64,000 nt of DNA, from positions 16,761,752 through 16,825,751 of the forward strand of contig CM041548.1 in the NCBI GenBank assembly GCA_023238725.1. Reading direction: 5' to 3'. Shown piece by piece: positions 59,501 to 64,000 of this stretch. Position 1 is the first letter of the stretch. The number at the start of each line of letters is the position of its first letter. The position numbers were made by a program, and so were the translations under genes. The notes beneath the pieces were generated by a model that had not been told where the DNA came from, did not search any database, and saw nothing but the letters and a program-made list of their open reading frames with translations. The DNA is from Scortum barcoo. Its lineage: Eukaryota > Chordata > Actinopteri > Centrarchiformes > Terapontidae.

Positions 59501-60066
59501 CACCATATGGGCAAAAATATTCATGCCTGTTTACATATTTTTATTCCAGGGTTGTTTTTCTGGTTTAGATCCAATTAAGGGAAGTTTTAATGCTGCAGCA
59601 TAATTATATTCTACACCAGCAGTTTACAATCTCTGCGGCTTGTGACCCATTACAATGGATGAGTCACAGGCTATTATATCTGTGACTTGGAAGCAGTGAG
59701 GACCGGAGAGTGATTTCCGCTTCAAAAGCTGTCAGATTGTTTCACTTAAGAACAAAAAAGGGGGGAAAGGATCCAACATTTTTCAAGAAAATGACAAGTT
59801 AAGATTAAAAAAACCCACAAAAACACACAAAAAACATTGCGGCAGAACTTTTTTTGTGTGTCTTTATTCGTTTTTTTGTTCTTTAACATTAAACCTGACT
59901 CTAATTCAGGGATGATACCCCGACTAAATGTGAGCAAATCCCTGCAACCAGGTTCCAAAATCTTGTGAAAAGCTTTCGCAGATGAGCGAAGGCTGTTATA
60001 GCAGCATATTAAACATTACCTATGGGTCTAATGTTTTGGTGTTTGCATATTTTTGGCCATAGAGTG
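59501..60066. mobile_element. Tc1-type MITE
   Basis: The left end CACCATATGGGCAAAAATAT follows a TA, and the right end is ATATTTTTGGCCATAGAGTG, its near-perfect reverse complement. The inner text TTTTAATGCTGCAGCATAAT matches a widely distributed fish element. The length is about 570 bp with no transposase. Confidence 0.75.
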
Positions 60067-61285
60067 CATATATCCAGTAAGACATCCAGTAAGACGTAAC
60101 AAAGCAGTTAACTGCAGCGATAAATGTTTTACTGGCATTGACTTTATTTTTTTTCTCCATTCAAGTTTAACATAGTTTTGTTTTATGCTTTAATTCGTAG
60201 TAATAGAATTTAATGACCATTACATTTACTGTCCAAAATGTGCTGTTATCTTGGTTTTACTATTATATTGTTAAACTGTGAAACATCTTAACTTGGATGT
60301 TTGTTAAAGTAAGAAAGAAGTGTGGGAGTTTTATTATTCTCAAGTACACGTATTATTATCTGCATTAAATTCCAGAATATTTCAGCGTTTAAATGAAACG
60401 TCCATTTTACTAAAGCCTTCGCTGTGTGTGTGCCTGAGTGTCAATATGCGTGTTGAGTGTGTCTTGTTATTGGCTCTCAGAGAACAAGAAGAAGTGTCAC
60501 TTGGTAACAAACTCTCTTCTTTGATTTCTACTCCTTTACCCATCAGCAACAAGCCACCTTGTCTGCTAAAAAAACCCATCCGTGTTTTTAATTACCTCCT
60601 CTTTGACAAACAAATAAACTTGCCGGCGCTGTAATCCGTGCCTGTAGCCACGCTCTTCCATTTTAGTATCAGCCCTCCACCCCGGGTGCTCCATCGACTG
60701 AACGCGTGCGCTCCTACTGTCGCAGTCTCTGCATGTACGAGTGTGTGTGTGTGTGTTTGTGGCGGCTGGATGATGATGGAGTGAAGAAGTGAGGGATGGG
60801 GAGGCTCCTGGGTCACAGATATGTAGCAGGGGAAAACTCGGCACTGCTGAACCGTAGCGGGAGGAATTGGCCTCGCCGTGGCGGCAGCAGTAGTAGCAAT
60901 GCTGACTCAAAAAACAATGATGGATGGGCTGGTGTGTCAGCAGGACTAATACAAACATCCGTCAAAGGCCCATTCCTCCTCTCCACTTGCTGCTAGACAC
61001 AGCTATCGGAGGAGGACAGTAGATCAGGGCTGAAGGCCGTATTTCTGCTCTTCAGACGAGGCCCAAATCCAAAGCCGCAGCTGGACCCAAATCCAAATGG
61101 AAAGCCTTTTCTTGTGCGAAAATTGCGACAACATATTGGGCGCCAGAGTGATGAATGGTGAAGTTATCTTAAGAGAAACTTTTCTGACCAACCTTTATGG
61201 ATCAGTTCATTGCCACACAGGTGGGCAGAGGTGCGATCGCTGTTATGTAACAGCACTTTGTACAGTTTATGGCGTGTTCCTGCCT

Positions 61286-61322
61286 CTGTGTGTATGTGTG
61301 TGTGTGTGTTTTTTGTGTGTGT
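61286..61322. repeat. GT-rich repeat beside the exon 5 donor
   Basis: An interrupted TG/GT run broken by a T6 stretch at 61309-61314. On the ext1 strand it is AC-rich DNA at about +8 to +43 from the exon 5 donor. Confidence 0.9.
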
Positions 61323-61329
61323 TACTGAC

Positions 61330-61462
61330 CCAGTGTGGCGTAGTAGAAGGGGAAGTCTCCCAGGTATCCGGAGTACTGCGGCAGGGCAAAGAGTCCCCCG
61401 GGGTGGCTGTTCCACATCAGGCTGCTCCGGGAGCCGTGCTCCAGCACACGGTCCTGGATGAT
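61330..61462 (-). CDS. ext1: ext1 exon 5 (end of GT47 region / linker)
   Basis: This 133-bp exon starts in phase 0 and ends with the first base of a Gly codon. It encodes IIQDRVLEHGSRSSLMWNSH, PGGLFALPQYSGYLGDFPFY and YATL. HPGGLF and LPQYSxYLGDFP are conserved in EXT1. It corresponds to human residues 429-473, where the GT47 domain gives way to GT64. It is the least conserved visible exon (VLEHGSR against IFKHISR in human, from memory). The acceptor is CCTCCATGCACAG and the donor TGG|GTCAGT. Confidence 0.96.
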
Positions 61463-63419
61463 CTGTGCATGGAGGCAGAGAGAAACACACATTACACCAC
61501 TAATAAACTACTGAGAGAGAAATTTTTTTCTAGACGTTCATTTGTTTTGCAAATGATTGTCTTTGCTAAATTATTAATAGGCTTATTGGACAAAATGAAG
61601 TTAAAACTAATATTGGGAAATATGAAAGTAAACCTTCTGATTAGTAAAACTGTAACTTTGATTACTATTTCTGTACTTCTACCACTGCTCCTTCTTGCTC
61701 CTCTGTACATAAGACACCTATTCTTGTCCTCCTGAAGTTTCTGCAGATTGTAAAGTTTTGAGATGAACTTAAATAAATAAACCTAACTTGGCTGACTAAC
61801 TATAGAGTCTCATTAAATGCAGCAAATAATAATAATAAAGGGGTACTCCAATGATTCAGTATTGTAACACCATACATTTGGAGTGCTTTCAAGAGACAGA
61901 TAAAAAAACAAAGCACTAGATGCTGAAATATCCTGACCTTAATGTGTGTCATGCTCCAAAAACACACTAGATTATTTTTGTTAGACCCTCCATTGTACAC
62001 TTGTTTTGTCCCAAATGCTCTATATCACGTCAAATCACGAGAAATGCATGTTGATCATTAATAATTAACAATCTGACATAAAGAAATTACTGATCTGACA
62101 AACTGTGGGGGGAAAAGCTTGATACAACTTTGATGCTTTTCAGTGGGAACTTTAAAGGAAACTTTAAAGGAATTTAAACAAATCTGTGTTGCTTTGACAG
62201 CCCCACAAAGCATTTAATGGACACACTGTCAGTTACGGGGAACAAACTTGTGAAGTTTGCTGTTCAATGCAGACATAAAAAAAAAAAAAAATCTTGTTAC
62301 AACAAACATGAAAACTGCCTTAAAATACCATTTCACCCAGATCACAGAAGATGCGTTAAAATCAGAAATATTCACGTTTGATAAAAGAACCAAGCGTTTT
62401 GCCTTTCAGATTATGGTGGTTGAAATATTAAGGATTTGATCAATGAGCCTTGTAATCACACCTATAAAACATTTCCTGCTGCAAAATGAGCTTTCGAACA
62501 GGGGAAAAAAAAAAAAAAAGTCAAAAAACAGATAGTCATAAACGTGGATGAATACCAACGCAGCTAATGTCCTAACTTCCAATAACCCCATTTCAATTCA
62601 GCGCGATATTCGGAGCATTATTCAAACCCAGTCAGTGAATTAGAGTGGCTGGGGGGGAAAAAAAGGTAGAAAAGTGAGTCCGTGGGCGTCGGATGAAAGT
62701 TAGAAGACGGCTGAGCTTTCCAAACGTTTGCTTTGTATCACCTCAATAGCAGCTATTGATTGTGTCAAGAGTGAATCGCTGCAGCACAAAGCTGAGCTGA
62801 AAGAAATCTGTGTTATTGTGTAATATTTCCTCCGCAGACAAACCAAACCGAGGCCTTTTTTTTTTTTTTTTTTGGTAAACAGATCAGCAAGTCAAAGACA
62901 TCTGTGCCGGTCAGTCACACAGACAGAGGCCATCTGAGGAGAAAAAAGAAAGAGGCAGACAAAGTCATCAACTGTATCTAAGCAGCAGTCAGTCAGGCCC
63001 GCCCCGATCCTTTCTGTGCCCAAATAGAGCAGTCAGTCAAACGGTCGGACGTGAGAATGGCCGCCATTTTCCTCGCCCGTCGGGCCTCCGCTGGCCAGGC
63101 GGGGCAGAGGAAAGAGATATTGCTGCCGTGCCCTTGAGCCATGCTAAATTGCTTCAGTAAAACAGACACAGTTTTGCGGCCTGTTTTATGGCCGCTATTG
63201 AATCGGGAGGTGAGACGGCTGCGGGCTGGCCGACTCAAAAGACGGATACGTGGCGAGAAAGAGGTGAAGAGAGTCAGGTGGGCTGATGGCCGAGCAGCTG
63301 ATAGCTGTTGGAATTGTTAAAAAAAAATAATATTGACAAAAGCGGCATAAAAATGCATCATAGAGAGGCGGGGATAGGAAAAAAACAGCACTGTGGGAGG
63401 TTTTTTTTAAACTTTCCTT

Positions 63420-63830
63420 AGCCTTGTCCCTGAGGGCAGTCGATAACCATTTGCCTCAGCCGAACAGATTAACTCGGAATCCGTTAACTTCTCTATAAAA
63501 ACACCGCCCGCCACCTTAAAAACCCCGAGCCCTTACACCTTATGAGGGGCAATTTTGCTCGCTTGGCTGCGGCTCCTCCCCCGTCGGCAGCCCTCAGTCG
63601 GGACATGATGGACGACTCAATCTCGCCCCGGTGCAGCCACAATCAACCAATTAGAGCATGATAGATAAATCCTGCTTCTCGGGGAGCACGCTGCATGAGC
63701 TCGGGCTTTAATAGGTGAGTTTAATAGGTGTAGCGCGCGGCGCGCAGGCCTGGCTATATTGACCTTGTGATTGGTCGAAACGCGTCCGCTTCCTGACAGG
63801 AAACACCGCATGATAGGTTGAACTCATGTT
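63420..63830. promoter_or_regulatory. Candidate regulatory block in ext1 intron 4
   Basis: The block is non-repetitive and CpG-richer than its surroundings. It contains TATAAAA (63494-63500), CCAAT in AACCAATTAG (near 63645) and the inverted form ATTGG (near 63770), a tandem 13-bp repeat of TTTAATAGGTG (63707 and 63720) and GCGCGCGGCGCGC (63733-63745). This mix fits an enhancer or an internal promoter. It is inference only; no transcript evidence is visible. Confidence 0.35.
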
Positions 63831-63868
63831 TCCCGCTTGCTCGTGCTCGACATCTCTCTCACTCACTC

Positions 63869-63889
63869 ACACACACACACACACACACA
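63869..63889. repeat. (CA)n microsatellite
   Basis: About ten CA units in ext1 intron 4. A GT repeat also begins at about 63988 and runs off the window. Confidence 0.9.
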
Positions 63890-64000
63890 GAGTTTGGAGT
63901 GGGTGTAGGAAGTCAATAAAAGGCGAGTGTGTTTGTGTGAGTGTGCGCGAGGAGAGATTCACTCACTCTGTCAAAGATGTTGGGGAGTGTGTGTGTGTGT

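Larger units (their letters stand above)
58515..61329 (-). other. ext1: ext1 intron 5 (2.8 kb, AC start and GT end)
   Basis: On the sense strand the intron opens GTCAGTAACACACACAAAAA, with more AC units to about +43, and closes (TG)18-TTTCAG. The inside carries a Tc1-type MITE (59501-60066) and sequence I cannot identify at 58560-59500 and 60070-61280. Confidence 0.9.
41286..64000 (-). other. ext1: ext1 gene (partial; exons 5-11 in window)
   Basis: This gene encodes exostosin-1, a Golgi type II membrane glycosyltransferase that works with EXT2 to polymerise heparan sulfate (alternating GlcA and GlcNAc). The family has an N-terminal GT47 domain and a C-terminal GT64 domain. Seven exons on the - strand have exactly the human lengths (133, 119, 96, 90, 161, 172, 186 bp) and encode 318 residues matching human positions 429-746. 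They cover the link region and the whole GT64 domain, with the DED motif at the human 565-567 position. Exons 1-4, with the membrane anchor and most of GT47, lie beyond the right edge. Teleosts carry several ext1 copies (ext1a, b, c in zebrafish); which one this is cannot be told here. No disabling change is seen. Confidence 0.95.
61463..64000 (-). other. ext1: ext1 intron 4, 3' part
   Basis: No sequence resembling ext1 exon 4 (40 residues in human) is found up to the window end, so the intron is longer than 2.5 kb. It contains a repeat-like start at 61839, a T20 run near 62860, and two GC-richer non-repetitive blocks (62990-63330 and 63420-63830). Between 61990 and 62850 I see nothing notable apart from a short direct repeat at 62148-62172. 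Confidence 0.85.

Noticed and set aside
61463..64000. Search for ext1 exon 4
   Set aside because: No stretch on the - strand resembles the expected 40-residue exon; it must lie beyond the window.
1..64000. tRNA, rRNA or snRNA genes
   Set aside because: No cloverleaf with A and B boxes and no recognisable rRNA or snRNA stretch was seen by eye; small RNAs such as miRNAs cannot be excluded without a search.
1..64000. Endogenous virus or other foreign gene system
   Set aside because: No retroviral LTR pair, gag/pol/env frame or other viral gene was recognised; all transposon remains are LINE or DNA-transposon types usual in fish.

Overview
The window is vertebrate nuclear DNA, most likely from a spiny-rayed teleost fish. 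It holds interrupted genes with consensus splice sites, no bacterial-style operons, dense CA/GT microsatellites, and fish-type repeats: a Rex3/RTE LINE fragment, a decayed Tc1 element, Tc1-type and hAT-like MITEs, and a CR1/Rex1-type LINE fragment. Only about 1.3 kb of the 64 kb is protein coding.

Two genes are present, arranged tail to tail. On the + strand, med30 (Mediator subunit 30) occupies about 1-34740. Its first coding exon lies left of the window. Exons 2, 3 and 4 are at 446-604, 7507-7614 and 33501-33596, followed by a 3' UTR with poly(A) signals near 34678 and 34713. On the - strand, ext1 (exostosin-1, heparan sulfate co-polymerase) runs from beyond the right edge down to its stop codon at 41286-41288. 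Its last seven coding exons (5 to 11 by human numbering) are at 61330-61462, 58396-58514, 53689-53784, 46432-46521, 44186-44346, 42790-42961 and 41286-41471. Each is exactly as long as its human counterpart (133, 119, 96, 90, 161, 172 and 186 bp). Together they encode the last 318 residues, including the whole GT64 domain with its DED motif. The med30/EXT1 tail-to-tail order is the same as on human 8q24.

Region by region: 1-445 is the end of med30 intron 1. 605-7506 is intron 2, with the Tc1 fossil at 776-2304 and pyrimidine-rich tracts. 7615-33500 is the 25.9 kb intron 3, with most of the repeats and several segments that look like conserved non-coding DNA. 34741-41285 is the intergenic stretch, including the ext1 3' UTR. 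41472-64000 is ext1 introns and exons. The two proteins have unrelated jobs (transcription in the nucleus, glycosaminoglycan synthesis in the Golgi), so their pairing is old synteny rather than a pathway.

I found no new gene system. The most interesting signals are in ext1 splicing. Intron 5 starts with AC repeats and ends with a GT repeat directly against the 3' splice site, a layout that could pair in the RNA and bridge the intron. Intron 7 uses a GC instead of a GT donor, followed at once by an AC repeat. Secondary leads are a perfect 13-bp hairpin, a 34-bp minisatellite, a MITE carrying YY1-like motifs, and candidate regulatory blocks, notably 63420-63830.
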